64,000 nt of DNA. Origin: Sinonovacula constricta (taxonomy: Eukaryota; Mollusca; Bivalvia; Cardiida; Solecurtidae). Made by a program: the position numbers and the translations under genes. This document shows positions 12,566 to 26,479 of the stretch, piece after piece; within the stretch, counting starts at the first letter, position 1, and each line of letters starts with the position of its first letter. The stretch lies in contig CM017561.1 in assembly GCA_007844125.1 (NCBI GenBank), forward strand, positions 63,531,256 to 63,595,255. Reading direction: 5' to 3'. A model generated the notes under the pieces. That model searched no databases, was not told where the DNA came from, and worked only from the letters and a program-made list of their open reading frames with translations.

Positions 12566-15500
12566 CTACAGCATCCTTAGTATATATATATTTTAAAATA
12601 AATTCTAACAGTGGGTGTCATAAATTAAAAAGATAAATTTCCCGTTTTATAACAAATATATTTTATAAAATTAACTTTACTGTTAGCGTTGTTTACGAAT
12701 TACAATTTAAAACAGACTTTAGATTTCATCGTATGAATCTGACAGGAATTAAATTTATCAGAATTCAATTAAGTTGCCGTTATATTCAATGCAAAGTGCA
12801 GAATCCAGTCTTTCTTACATTTCGACGACATTTCAACTCATTCACTTTATGCGAAACATTAATTATAAATACGGAAAATATATTCTTATTTTCTATCGAA
12901 TGCCTTTTGAAACTATTCCAAGGACAGTGCTATATGAGAAAGATAAGATGGACTACATTTTAAGAAAAGAATCAAATTCCTTAGGCTTACATTTTCATCA
13001 CTTGTATGGCATGTGCATTGTTCATTCTCTATCAAATCGTATGTTCTATCTATGATTCTGTCTTTAGAAATTATGGAACAAATAAAGCTTGTATATTTTT
13101 TCTTTGTGCTTAAAATATCATAATGGTATATTGGTGACGCGCTATATAAAATGCTCACTGAAATTTGCACACGAAAGAAGTCTGTTTTGCGGACTTTCAT
13201 AACCCTGATAAAATACGTGTCCTTATTCGGTAAACAGCGGTCTTTTATATTATATATTTATATGTATTTTTATATAATAATTGTTGCTTCCTAACTCCAA
13301 CACAAACATAGCAGAATAACAAAAGATTTTGGTTTATTTAGGTTTATCATTAAAATGTTTCATCCTTGAAAGTAATTGTAAGTGGATCCTGGGTACGCCC
13401 TTACATATTCATAATTAATTAGCTAGGAATGCTTCTCGGTACGTCCTTTGATGTTCGGACTGCATGTTGAAAAAGTGAGGTTATCTATTAGCAACCAAAT
13501 AGTCCATAGTCAATAATTACTGGTAATATGCTTGAAGTGTTCTTTGGAAAGAGGAGAGGTTATGAAACTGGGATTGGAGGTTTCGAATTTGAAACCATAG
13601 ACCCGTAAAATTTTCAAACATATCTTTTTTATGATCATGACTTAACGTCCAACACACGAAGAAAACACTTATAACAAGCTTAAAATATTTCTCGCCAAAA
13701 GGTTAAACTTATGGACTCGGGATTGTGGGGATTTGGGTCAAAACCCGACATGAAATTTTACTTTCAAGAACACTTTTCAAAAACAGAATATGTTTACACT
13801 AATTATTACTGTAGTAACCACTTATTTACTTATTAACACCCCCCCCCCCCACCTACCCACCACCCACCCCACCCCCGGATGTACTAAATAGCAGAATCCA
13901 TCATGGATAAAATTGAAAGCTAGCTTTTATAATAAGTCATTTGATATTTCGTAGTATTTCGATCTTATATTGAAGGACATACTACCTTTCGCTAAACAGC
14001 AGCCTTTGTTAACGTTAATGTTATGGGTAATTATTAACCACATTAGCACATAATTACGTAATTACTTTGTTTTGAAACATCATTATGTCTGAAAAGAGTT
14101 AATTTTAGAAACACTAAACCTTGTGAAGATTAAATAACCCAGAAATAAAACGCTTCCATGCAAAACGTAATTGATAAAAAACAATATAAAGTACAGAGAA
14201 AAAAAAAGAAACATACTATGTTCCTGAAAATACTACAATACTGAACAATGATGACTTATGTAATGAAAGGCTGCTGCATACGTGCATTTTCAAATTAAAA
14301 ACCATAACTTTAAATATGTCTTCTTACTTGCTCCCTCATTGCTTTGACCTGTTTGCAAGTTCTAGTTTTTGCGTCGCCTTTGATGTTTTGAATCAATGAC
14401 TTTTCTTGTAACTTAGTGTATTTAGCCGTTGTGTTTTGTTAGAACATAGACTGCAGTTCATAGAAGAAAGACTTCAGTATATATTCTTCAAAAGGACACC
14501 GCATTGCAACTTAAATTAAAAGGTGTACGCTGGGCATGAAATATGAATTACGTTCTCCGAACCAGTGTCGTGCTATAGCGTTGAAGCACTCTTTTGTATT
14601 CATAGTCTTGCTGCAAGATACAAACGTCAAATGAAAATCGAATCGAACCACATTGTCTCTGTTAAGAGTTCTTCATTTTTTCAATGTTAATGCTTTACAG
14701 GCACTTTCTGGGTCTGATGTTTACAAACACACTAACATACACTCATTATAAATAGGGATTGATTTTGTTGATAAGAAGATGCAAGAATTGTAATTGAAGA
14801 GAAGAAATACAGAGTTGCTTTATTCCTGAAGTGTATGTTGAGACGTATTTAAATGTTTGGTATTGATGGCAGGCAGTGATGTTGCCAGCTTACTTTGTAT
14901 GTTGGACTTTTAACTATAAGATAGAGTATGTTTACCTATAGGTTTTTTATGATTTGTAAAAAGAAAACATACAAATAATAGTTACACCAAGAAACCAAGT
15001 CTCAACTTCCGAACTGTCAGCTTCTTTTCTTCGGTGATAGGCCTTGAAAGCTCGTTGTCAATTTCTTTTGCCAATATGTAAAAATCAGCAGCGGTATATT
15101 TCTATTGCCAGAATTGATTAATTTCAGAGGATAGATGCCACATTCTAGTACTTAAAATCATATGAGAATAACTGTGGTTGTTGCCAGTATATATAGACAA
15201 ACAATATACAGAGAATTCTATTGGAAAAAATGCCCAGAAATGTATTTTAAATATTTGCATATTTACGTAACATAATTAAAGTAATCCACTAAACCCAGTT
15301 TGGTGAAGGAGAAAATCGTCAGTTGGTTACATTATGTGGCATTGTGTGTGTAAGGTTGTGTGTACACTGAATTTATTTAAGCAAAAACATGATAGAGTCA
15401 ACTTTTCTGTACTTTATATATGAATAAGTATTCAGAAATATATGTGTTATTCTCCGTTGTGGGTTATCTTAAGAAACACGAAAGACATACATGTATCATA

Positions 15501-17270
15501 AAAGAAAACACAATTCCTCTGTCCAAACATACGTATGTTATATAAGTTACATTTATAAATAGTTCCAAAGCCAGCTGCTATATATAATTATGAATGGAAA
15601 TTTATATTTCTAGTGTCCATGGTACATTTTACTTCTGATATTTCAGAATAAAGCAATTTTTGCATGTTATGTCTTTGTTATAAGCAAAAGTATTTAAGGT
15701 TAGACAAAGTAGCTAAAATGGTGTTGCATACAAAGAAGGTTATATCACTTTCAGATCAGATTTTGCTGCAAAGTCTAATTTCCTTAAACAGTTCATAAAA
15801 AAAGAAAACATTAAATGAAAATCAATAACAATAATACTCTAATGAAAATAAAACTATTTTTAGAAATTATTACCTTAATATATCAAAGCGGTATATTTGG
15901 AATATATTAAGAGATTAGTACTCTTTCCCCAAAGAAAATATTCATTATTTTAATACTGTTTGACAAACATACGTAGACTTATGCAAATGTAAAAAAAAAC
16001 AGTTCGCATATGGTATCTTGAGAAGATGACACATACAGAGAGGAACATGCGCGATAAGCCAAAACTTTCGAAAGGTATTGCAACAACAATACAAGGCAAT
16101 CGTCGATGATAACAAAAGAAAATCCAATTGTAATTTGCAATATTTAGTCAATGTTCATTAATTAAATCGCTATTTGGTTCATTGCATTTGCAAAATACAT
16201 AGACTGCATTTTGAAAATTAGATTTACGGAAATGAGCAGTTAGGTTTGTGAAAGTAAAATCTGGCCTTGGTATTCGATAGCGTCCATAACGACGTTATGA
16301 TACCATTATCCATCTAAAAGACGGAACTATGTGTCCAGTAAACTACTGTGTGTAAAAGATATATACTACCTAATCAAATTAGCAAGCTGCTCTTTTTGTT
16401 AAACATATAGTGCAAAACACGTGTAAACTTTTCAATGTCATCCACACTGTCAGCAGACTCCTAGACACCTTTAGCCATTATCGAATAACAATCACTTTCA
16501 TATTTATCATATTCAAGTATGGATCGAAAGGTATTCAATTTTACTCATTCTCATTGTTAAACAATAAAATGCCGCAAAATGCATGTTCATGTTACAATGC
16601 TATCTTTTGTACAAATAATCAATACACTTTACAATACAATATGGTATTGCATAAAACAACATGTTTGTACCAAAAAAATAGTATGTTCTCAACACAGTTT
16701 ACATAAATTATCAATGGAATATTGACCTTAATGTGAAGAAAGTATGCATTGACATATTTTAACCACTTTTCTTACTAAACTGGCATAATATATGTACTTA
16801 TTTAGTCCATTTACTATATGAATAGATCTACTTGACGCTACATTAATAAACTTCTTTTTGTAGGCCACCTGAAATAGTATCGTTTAATATTTATTATATC
16901 TTTTTCTAAGTATTACATATTTTTGACAAATTAAAAAAAAGTTAGATTCATTATCTATTAGATTTAGTTGACAATGTTCACATATTAATTTCTATGCAAG
17001 TCAATATGTCTCCCTTGTTCGATAAGTAAATTATTAGACACACTTCTAAATCTAAAAATGGCAAACATATATTTAGCTTCTTTAATAATGCTTAGGTATT
17101 TGTCTAAATTAAATGTAAGTTTAAATTGACAGTAAGAATGTAGACGGGGTCGACTATTGATGCTTGTAGTCTTAATACTTTAACAGATGTAGACAAAGTG
17201 TTCTCCACAAAGCCTTCGCGGTCGTACTTTAACTCCCGATGCAGGTGCTTACTGTTAGTTGTTTCACTTT
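12566..17270. other. AT-rich stretch with no recognised gene
   Basis: It holds only short unrelated open frames, a C-rich run at 13,839-13,876 (12 C, then CCCACC units), a weakly repeated pair of segments around 13,550-13,760, and a short hairpin near 15,871-15,909. No U2 counterpart was recognised. Confidence 0.5.
13839..13876. repeat. Poly-C / CCCACC low-complexity run
   Basis: A run of 12 C (13,839-13,850) is followed by acctacccaccacccacc-like units up to 13,876. Confidence 0.95.
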
Positions 17271-17274
17271 GACG

Positions 17275-17555
17275 GGATGTTGTTATTTACACTGTTTGTT
17301 TGCTAGAAAAACCTTCAGGAAGTGCGAGGTTGGAGCGCTCCACAAACCAGGTTTAAGCACCCCAGTTGGCCCTTTTGCCGACTGACCGTTCCAAGGCGGT
17401 AACTGATGGTTTTTCTTTATGTGTGTTATGTCTCGTCTCTGTGTTTGTTTGTTTTTCACATTTGCATTTACCTTGTTTGCCTTTGTCTACTGGTGGATAA
17501 AATTTAAATATCTGTTGGAGTTTTGATAGGACCTTTTCTTATTTACCTTTGCATA
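17275..17555 (+). repeat. Dispersed repeat family X, near full-length copy (plus)
   Basis: Inverted relative to 8,165-8,440 and similar over about 280 bp. Landmarks are aggaagtgcgaggt, aaaccaggtttaagca, gccgactgaccgttccaag and tttgcctttgtct. Together the two copies flank much of the DNA that is specific to U1. Confidence 0.8.
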
Positions 17556-17749
17556 ATCTGTATTGCCAGTGCTTAAGAAATCCCACATAATAAAATATTT
17601 TTTCTTCCAGTTTTAGCATCGTGAGCGGTGAATGCTATAAGCATGTCAATCAGCATCAACATGTCAATGTGCGATAATTGTTGTGTCTTACCATCCTATT
17701 TTATCTGCATCATTCTAGGATCCCTAATGCCTCTTTGATGATTAAATTT

Positions 17750-17779
17750 TACTCTGTACAGCTCCGCTGTAGAGTAAGT
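17750..17779. repeat. Short hairpin
   Basis: ttactct and gtacag pair with ctgtagagtaa around a ctccg loop, with a two-base bulge. No run of U follows on either strand that would make it look like a terminator, and the role is unknown. Confidence 0.6.
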
Positions 17780-18368
17780 GCTGGTATAGCCTAATAAATA
17801 AAAAAATCAATAGCATGTCAACTAAAAGTTTAAACAAATTGCATTTTTAAGAATTTGATAATACAGAAAAACAATTAATTAAACACGTTTTAAATATTGT
17901 AAAGAATAAAGCATTTAGCAATTTACAAAATGATGTTGTGTAATAAATGTAAAAATCAAACAGTTTGTCAAGAAACTCTAACTATATTGTTGTACATACG
18001 TTAGTGATAAAGGCAGTCTTTAACAAGAAAATATGTCAAATCTACAGTTCAATCAAATATCGAAAAATATTTTAGAAAAACTTGTGTTAATGAATTATAG
18101 ATTGCCAAACTGTCACGTCGCACTATTTTAAGTAATTATGATACCAGTAAATTTATTTCATTAATCTCGTTACATAGTTCAATAATTGTGTACATATAGT
18201 CTTAACACTGACCACTATAATCCACTAATTAGCATAGACTTCCATTGTGTTATGACTATGATTAAGGCAAACGTCACAGAATCAAAGTATTATTTCTGAC
18301 GATGTAATTACTTTTTGCAAAATGGCGGACAAGGGGTGCCACTCTCTATAGCCAAATGTCCGGGATCG

Positions 18369-18400
<32 letters not shown>
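18369..18400. repeat. (CT)n microsatellite
   Basis: An almost pure CT dinucleotide run. The matching position in U2 (about 37,570-37,620) is a degenerate ctctctatc-rich stretch, so the tract expanded in U1 or decayed in U2. Confidence 0.9.
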
Positions 18401-20599
18401 TAATTCTTTATCTGTCTATCTCTCCGCATAATTTTCAATACCACCTCAGCTCGATAATACCTCTCAAATAACTACCGGTTCAAAATATAAAAAATGCTGC
18501 TATATTATACATACCATTGTTTGTAATAGGGTAAAACGCGTTGTAATGAGACCATAACGTCTTGTTGGTGGCCAATAATAGCTTTTAGGTTGAGGATTGC
18601 TATACAAAATGGATAGGATTGCATTTCTCTTTGCCAAATATAGGAGATCGATCGACTCTAGGGGCTTTTATGCTGACTAAATGTAATTATTTTTGTTTGT
18701 TGAAATATGTTGTTAAATATAAAATAGTTAAACAAATAAAACACTATTTCTTCTATATTTTAAAGGTAATATGTATTAGTTTTATCAGGGTACCAATAAT
18801 TATCATTTCGATGTTCTTCCGTGTATTAATAGCGTTTTATAAAATTAATGGTTTTGAATGTCCCTATAGAACTGTGATTTAAGCATCACTTACTGTATTC
18901 GAACAAGAGAACGATTCATCACTCATTTATCCAAGAAACAAACTAACACACATTACGACTAGTCTTTAATATACTGGAAATCTTTGATTAAACCATTTAG
19001 CTACGTAAGAATAGAAGAATAGAACTAATAATCACAAGTAATGTCCAAGGTTAAACTGTTACGTATTTTGTGTTATATAATATAAAGTTGAGAAAGACCT
19101 TTTTCTTATATACTTTTTTCTTATTTTCTCTATTTTCACTTGTCTTAACAATAATGGTAAATGTTAGTTTATACCTAATATGAAGCATAATCTTTACATT
19201 TCTATACCATATTTAACATTACGACAACACCTTAAAACACTAAACTAAATAAGGTTGTGTAGTTACTTTGACATTTGTTCAAGAACGGGTCAATTATGTC
19301 CATACAATTCAATTAATCGGGACCGGTCTACTTAATTGAATGGCAGTCATGTCAAAAGACACGAGGCTTATACAAATAACTTTGCTTTTATTGGAATGGT
19401 TCGCGAAAAATGTTTTAATACATCCCTTAAGTGACGATAGTGTATGTATTCTTCAGCCTGTGATATCCCCTTACATCTGTTTCTTTTTCAGAAATAAAAA
19501 TACGTGATTGTTATATGTAGCTATTAATTATTCAGGTTAAGCATTTATGAATAAATTCCCATCTTTGTAAACAATCACGTATGGTTTACTTGATTTGAAT
19601 CACTGTTATATTTATTATTTTAATAATCCTCTAATATTTACGTTTACATTGTTTGTATGAGCATAAGAAAGTGTGCGAAGCAATTTTACATTTAACGCAT
19701 GCTGTAAACTTTAGTCTAAGACATATTCAAAACTGTCTGTTTCAAGGTTTCGAAAAACAAAACATAGAGTGCATATTATCTATTAGTTGCTTTATTGCTG
19801 GCTTTTTACGTTTGCTTTAACTTTCATTTGTTTGATGTTGTTTCAGAATTGGAAATTTATTTGAGTAATTTGTTGTTATAGTCCACTACCTTAATTGCTG
19901 TATGCATAAATTCCAATTAGTTAATACTTGTTGTTAATTAAATATTCTTAGGGAAAACCTACTTTTCAATAACAAAGGAACCGAAGCATGCTCCTATCCA
20001 GGATATTGTAGGAATTAGTAAAGTGTTAGAATAGACAACTTAATGCAATTTCAACAAACAATTTAATGCAATTTCAACTATAATTAAGTAATTAAGTTTT
20101 GTTAAATTTTATATATATATATTTTTGTTTAATGCATTTTAAAATGGAAGGTTACGGATATTTTATTGTGATATAGCTTAACATTATGCAAACATATAAA
20201 TGGCTTAATGTCAATAAAATTGTATTGCTAAATGTTTCATTGTTTAGTATATTTTATCAGATAGATTCAGTGCTGTATAATACTATAAGGCTTTATGTTT
20301 CTATTGTTTGCTATGAAAGTCTGGATGAAGCATCTGGATTACTATGTATTGCTGATTGACAAAGAACTTCACAAATGATGACTGACGTTTAGGAAATTTA
20401 ATCGCTTACGTCTGGCCTCATTTTTCCTTATCATAATGGTGCATGCTGCATCCGATCCTTAATTTTTCATCTAATGCATATTTGATGTCGGCAATTTAGA
20501 ATTTTATAAATGTACAAAGGTATATTTCATCAATGTAACCGTTAAAACATTAGACTGGATGTTTTAACATTAGGAAATTGTATAACAATACTAATATTT

Positions 20600-23500
20600 T
20601 TACATTCTGTCAGATGTCTTCTTTCCTTGCCGTGATTCTATCTATGTCTAGTGTGTTAGTAACACATTTGAACTAAATTAGTTTTAGCGACCGACGCAAA
20701 ATGAAAAATATAACGAACATTTGGGGTTTTCAAGAACGTTCATAATTCATTCTATGTATATCTTGGACACTACTTTGCTTCATTTTCCAACAAGACGATA
20801 ATCTCGTAACAGGGAGTATTTTATTTGAAAAAATGTCAAGACAATATCTAAATAAAGTAAATCTGTTGTATTTGAACGTTGAACGCAGTGACGGTAAATG
20901 AAATCCAAAATGGAATTGTAAAAAAATGCAGATAAAGTATATATTTTGAAAAGACACTTTTGGGCTTTAGATAAATAGCATATATTTCTAGGTGCAACAT
21001 TTCTTAAATAGTTAACCTTTTTTTTCTTTTATGTTATTGAAATGTCTCTGTCTTAGAACCATTTATAAAAGGTATTAAACCAACCCATCGATAATTTATC
21101 TTTATTAAAAATCCTGTTAAAGGTGTATAAATCTGTCGGAATTCGTTTTCCTAAGCCTTCTTATAAATATTCATTTAACTCAAGTACGCTTATATAAGGT
21201 TGTGATGAATGTATCCGGCCGTATTTTCACCAAATGGATCAGTAAGATATACAGATGTATCCTATATTAAAGATTGATCTTAGGAAAATTAACTGTACAA
21301 AATTTCAATGACTAATTTTCCTTGTCTTGAACCAACAATAAATAAAATGGGTCGATGATCCGGAAAGTAAATAGTCGAAAAGCATGGCAAAATTAGTCAA
21401 ATCGATTTTTCTGGTCTCAATGACTTTTTGACCTATTCACAGAACTTTTCCGAAAATTTATTGCTGACGCTTAAAACCCGGGAATCCATTGTTGTACTGC
21501 ATCGATTGCAATTGACCATTTTACAGTCAAGAACTTGCAATGCTTGAATTACACGAAGAACACACTGTAAAAAAACGGTGACTTGAAGCCATAATTGGAC
21601 AGTCACTGTTGGATTTCTGTCTCTTCATCTCTCCAGTCGTGCCCTACATAGATGAGACAACTTTAGTAGTCTACATGCCCTTTACGTGAAATTGTACAGT
21701 AGGTATAACATTGAGACATTTGAACTGTTATTATAAAATATGCCAATTGCGGATAATGTCTCGGCTTTTTATCATATATTATTTAAATCTCATTACATAT
21801 TAGTTCTTCACAATTCTACATTATGTTTGGTGGTTTGTGTTGTTTTCTAAAAGTCGATAATTTCTTTCAATCTTCTTTTGAATTTCACTTTTGACACTAC
21901 TGGCATATGACGTCATTGCATTATTTTGTATGATGTCATTAAATTGTTCTTATTATACGGCATCGCTTTGGATGTTTCTTTTAAACTAATCTCTCATATG
22001 AAACGTATAAGAGGCTTTTATCTATTGTACATATTGTACATATGTTGATAGTTTGCAAAATGGTTTGTTGTACTTGGATAGTATTGAATGCAAAATATCA
22101 GAATAATGAATTACCAATGCGTCAAAGTAACGTTTAAATAAATACAAACTAGTTTACAACTTTCGTGTTGATACATGTATATAAATTTGTAGTTTTTAGC
22201 ATTTCTTTTATTGTACATTTAATATATTTGGTTTTTATGTGTTTTTCAGCTGAAACGAGTTTCTACAAACATATTACGCATTAGAGTTGAAAATACCAAT
22301 GCTTTCAAGTAATATTAGAAGTTTTTATTTGCTGTGTATTTAAAATATTTGTTAAAACATGAACATAATGTGGTACTATTTACAAGATAAAATCATAAAA
22401 ATATAGTTTTATCATGTTGTATTATTTTAAATATGAACTTCGACAACTAAAAAACTTATCTAAAATTATAACACTAATACCCTTCATATCTGCATTTGTG
22501 TTAGATCTTTTGCAACTCTGCTAATTTAATGGCTCTTTTCTGAACTTTTTTATTGCCTCTTTTCCGAAAATGGAATAAGTTTATATCATTGTTGTACCAC
22601 ATTTAAAGGTGCTGTTTACATATCTATATCAGTATCCTCAAGAATATCATTTGAGTTTACATTTTTCAACTGCCTGACAATTGATAATATTTTAGTATTT
22701 CATGCATAGAGTGTATTTAAAATGTTATCGAATCCATCTGTCTGTAACGACAATACAGTGTCTTTGGTGCATCGACGAATATGAAAGACTACTGTTTTCC
22801 TCATTTTATATGTTCTTTGGAACATGAACTTTCATGAAACTTCTGTTATATACATTTCGAACATGCTTTGCTTGTAAGATAGGGTAGTTCATGATTAAAA
22901 CATCAATCACCTTTATTGTGATGAAGAGGCCTCTTCTGGATCATTAGCTTCAATGACACGTGGGCGTCATAATAGACTGGGACTGGGCTGACAATTAAAA
23001 TACAGTCGTTTTACATTATATTGTACTCTTAATTGTTGTGGTTATTACATTCTGTATAGAAACGATATTTACTTACCTGCTATCGTGTCTTCTCGATTTT
23101 CCTTTAACTCGATAAATACCACTGCGCAAACGATTTCGTTTACAATTATGGCACGGCACGTGTGTAACTGATTCGAGGAATTACTTTCCGTATATTTTAA
23201 AAAAGTTCGTTCTCTTAGTTCAGTTTGTTTCCATAGATATTAAACCATAAATCAGGTTCAATTGTATGAAATTGCGAGTTGTTTTTACACTGAATACAAA
23301 CTGCTAAATTCATAAGGACCCTTAGATGATGCAGACGGACGGTAAAGATGCATGACATAAATACATAGAGTATAGGTGTATTAACATAGTTTCATATTTC
23401 ATATTTTTTTTCACCACAAATTCTGCAAATAGTCGAGGAATACATATGAACTATATTAGTATTGCGCAATATTATTCTTCCATAGAGAATGAACAGTACA

Positions 23501-23780
23501 ACGGCAATCCCAGCATTGCAGAAACGAGTCAAGATATGTAACTTATGTTATTCAAGATATTATTTCTATGTCTCAGATTATTAAAATCGCGTTGTTGTTG
23601 TTGTTTTTTCAGTTCCAATTATATGTTACTTCCTCGAACAAAAATAAAATATAAAAACTCCACAGTGGGAAACAACCAAGAGTAAAATCTAGTTTTCTCT
23701 ATGTTCATAAATGTTCATGAGTAAGGAATAATTCCAGATCACGTGTTGCTAATGTTAATTGGAAGTTTTGAAAATATATC
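20600..23780. other. Stretch largely without recognised genes
   Basis: AT-rich sequence with no clear match to U2 between about 20.6 and 23.8 kb. The only item with some coding-like character is the exon-like segment at 23,077-23,167 on the minus strand. Confidence 0.4.
23077..23167 (-). CDS. Possible internal exon (unassigned gene, low confidence)
   Basis: On the minus strand this 91-nt segment is open in one frame and gives a 30-residue peptide (starting LHTCRAIIVN, ending ENREDTIA). It has a hydrophobic centre followed by a charged end. It ends at a strong splice-donor match (GCAG then GTAAGT, plus-strand 23,071-23,080). It can begin after a CAG acceptor at 23,168-23,170 with a modest pyrimidine stretch upstream. 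The same frame stays open upstream to 23,239. I do not recognise a family, saw no homologous frame in U2, and found no clear partner exon. Open stretches of this size are common by chance, so the donor site is the main support. Confidence 0.25.
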
Positions 23781-23995
23781 CCCAAAATGAACAGCATGAG
23801 TTCGAAGAAAAGAGTGTCAATATAAAGATAAGCATTTTTTTAAGTTTGTGAGCAAGGTAATTGCCGATTAAACTACTATCTCGGCCGCATCTGAAGTGTG
23901 GTACGACGAGGGTTCTATCTAAACAGTTGTTATAGGTCTTCCTTCCTCCATAACGTCGCGTCACCATTATGATTATCAATTACATAACGTATGGC
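23780..23995 (+). mobile_element. Decayed SINE tail, shared with U2
   Basis: The tail landmarks ggttctat, cttcctccat, cgtcaccattatgat and tcaat match the SINE tail family. They also match the paralogous position 47,540-47,650 in U2. Head boxes are eroded. Presence at the same place in both units indicates insertion before the duplication. Confidence 0.6.
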
Positions 23996-25633
23996 AAGAA
24001 ACACCCACCATATGAAAACGGTGGTTTATAAAACTAATCGATAAACATTATAAGCATAGACGGACTGGGTTAAAGATTCATGTTGTCCGTTTCGTTTCTG
24101 GCGGTTTGGTGGTTTCTTGATTTATTAATTGAGGACAAAGCTTCGTTTCTAAAGGGCCACATAAGCTTGATATATAGTGTTCTTTTCTGTAGAATATATT
24201 CAGTGTTATACGTTAAGAAAACTTTAAAAAATATTTAAAATGCCGTGTTGTTGAAGGCAACACTCTTGCCGCTGTTTAACATTTGCTAAATCCGACTGAA
24301 GATGTCCATCTTTGATCTTCACAGTAAAGTAATTTTTGCACTTGATAGCTTTTTCCTAGATTTTATCTAGGATTGAATAAGCAATGAAATGTGGGCATCA
24401 TCATTCAAATAGAGTCATAGAGTCATATATAAAATGTCAGTTTATTCCTCTGGCAGAAAAAAACTTAATTGGCTCGATTCCGACGAGCTCCCCGGACAAA
24501 ATGGAGAAATCCCCAAGCAAGTGTATATACTTATTTGCGTGGATGATTCATTTTTGTTGCAAGATGCGACATTCATCTTCTTTATATAAAAGGAAGAGAA
24601 TAAATTAAATTTGTCATTATTACTACATTTAGAAGGGTTAATTGTTTTAATAAAAAAACAGGAATGATATGTTGTTGTTGTTTCATGGAAATTATACTAT
24701 CTTGTTTAAAAATATTGTGTGTTATTGTTACTGTTTTTGTTGTTGTATTTAGTATTTCAGTCATATCTTAACAGACACAAACTACAAATGTAAATGAGCA
24801 TCATGACTTTTTAAATAAACCAAACAAAAGGTCAAATTGTATTCCGAACAAAAACAACACATTTTAAGTTAACGTAAATAATAAACGTTTTGCTACGATA
24901 GAATATTTATCGCCCGCCTTTAGTTAATTGCGCAGTTGCCAAACTTCACTTAGCAAGCAAAAACTAGAATTCGTATGTTTGTTCGTGTATTCGTTTGGCA
25001 TATAAGTGCAGCTTGAATTTTTTATAAAAAAACATCAATGCATCAGACAATTTAAAAAAAAGCACAAAAGGTAGCACTAACAAGGATTCACATCTGGCTG
25101 ACACTGTCTTGGTGAATGTTCACTTAAATGATAAGAACAGCATATTCAGAGGTGCAGTGCACCTTACAATTTCAAAGCAGACATCGAAAGAGAAAGTACA
25201 GTAACAGACAATAAAATAAATTTAGAAATAAATAAATACAAGGAACACTGAAATATTCATTGTTAATGATCTTTCAATTTATACGCTTTTTTAAGATTGT
25301 TTATGCCTTTACACGTACTATGATCAAAAGTTTTGTCATACAATGTTTTGCTTAAACCGCGGCGATTTGGATGTCTAACAGACATGATAATTTTCGTTAT
25401 TTTCCAAGCTAATCGTAAGCGGCTTTGCTAAAATAACTATCTTCATTTATCACACTTCCTTCTGCTTCGTATATCGTGTATCACTGTCCTTAGGGTGTTG
25501 TCTAGAACAAGCCGTCATTTGGTCACATAATCTATTATTATTGTGTCTGATCACAGATACTACTTTTCTGCCTTTCTTCAGTCACACTGACCACGCAGTA
25601 AACGTACTATTTGATCAATGATGTAGTAATTAA

Positions 25634-25865
25634 TTTGATCTTGATTTGATTTTGAAATACATTTATGATCAACGTCCAGCATTTGGTGGAGGAAGACCCC
25701 AATTATATGTCTCGGCAGAACCATCGGCGCACCGCAAGTCAGCTGGAAGACTTTATCACATTAAGTCCTTCGCCCCGAACGGGATTCGAACCCATGCAGT
25801 GAGACTCTAAGCAGTCAGAGGAGTTACAGATCGGCGACTCAACCACTACGCCACAGGCGCCGCGA
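25634..25865 (-). mobile_element. tRNA-derived SINE (minus strand) with target-site duplication
   Basis: On the minus strand box A is tggcgtagtgg (25,843-25,853) and box B is gggttcgaatccc (25,781-25,793). The usual tail follows (cagctgacttgcggtgcgcc, cttcctccacc). The flanks carry an imperfect duplication, gtagtaattaa (25,623-25,633) and gtactaattaa (25,867-25,877). The paralogous site in U2 near 49,020-49,040 reads continuously without the element, so this insertion came after the duplication. Confidence 0.9.
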
Positions 25866-26479
25866 AGTACTAATTAAGTAGGAAAATAATCTAGTAAAAT
25901 ATACTTATTAATGAGATATTACCTTAGTAATAATTTGTTCCTTAAATGATGTGATAATTTTTACGCACGGCACACCTTTGATAGTTAAAAATTATGTATA
26001 CTGATCATGCCCTTGACTTAAATTTAAATTCTCGGATGCTGCTAATATTAAGAACAATAGTGATTACATTATAGCTATACATTATAGTTATATTAGAGCT
26101 CATTACTGATATGATTTGCTTTTAAGAAACACTTTTCTTTTCCTTTTAACTATTTTACCTCTTTAAACATGCTCTAAGCAATTGTCATCTCGAAGTGTTT
26201 CTTGCCAATCTAATTCCTCATTTACATTATACGTTATAAATAAAACGTCAATATTATTTTTTCATAACTAAGTTTCAGATTTTACATTAACAAGAAGCTT
26301 TGCTTAACTTTCAAATCAAAGACACTTATTACTAAACATGTTTTGTATCTTCGTTTGTGTTCACTGTAGAGGGAGCTACATATGGCATGTCACGTTTGGC
26401 ATCTGTCTGTGTATAAAGACAGTTACGTTCACTTTTACAGGCACACTAAGATAAAGAATATTGGTACACAATTGGAGAG

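Noticed and set aside
14332..14450. Lysine-rich open frame (minus) running into CAA/GTAAG, exon-like
   Set aside because: Only about 40 codons, no acceptor, and the composition is what an A-rich strand gives by chance.
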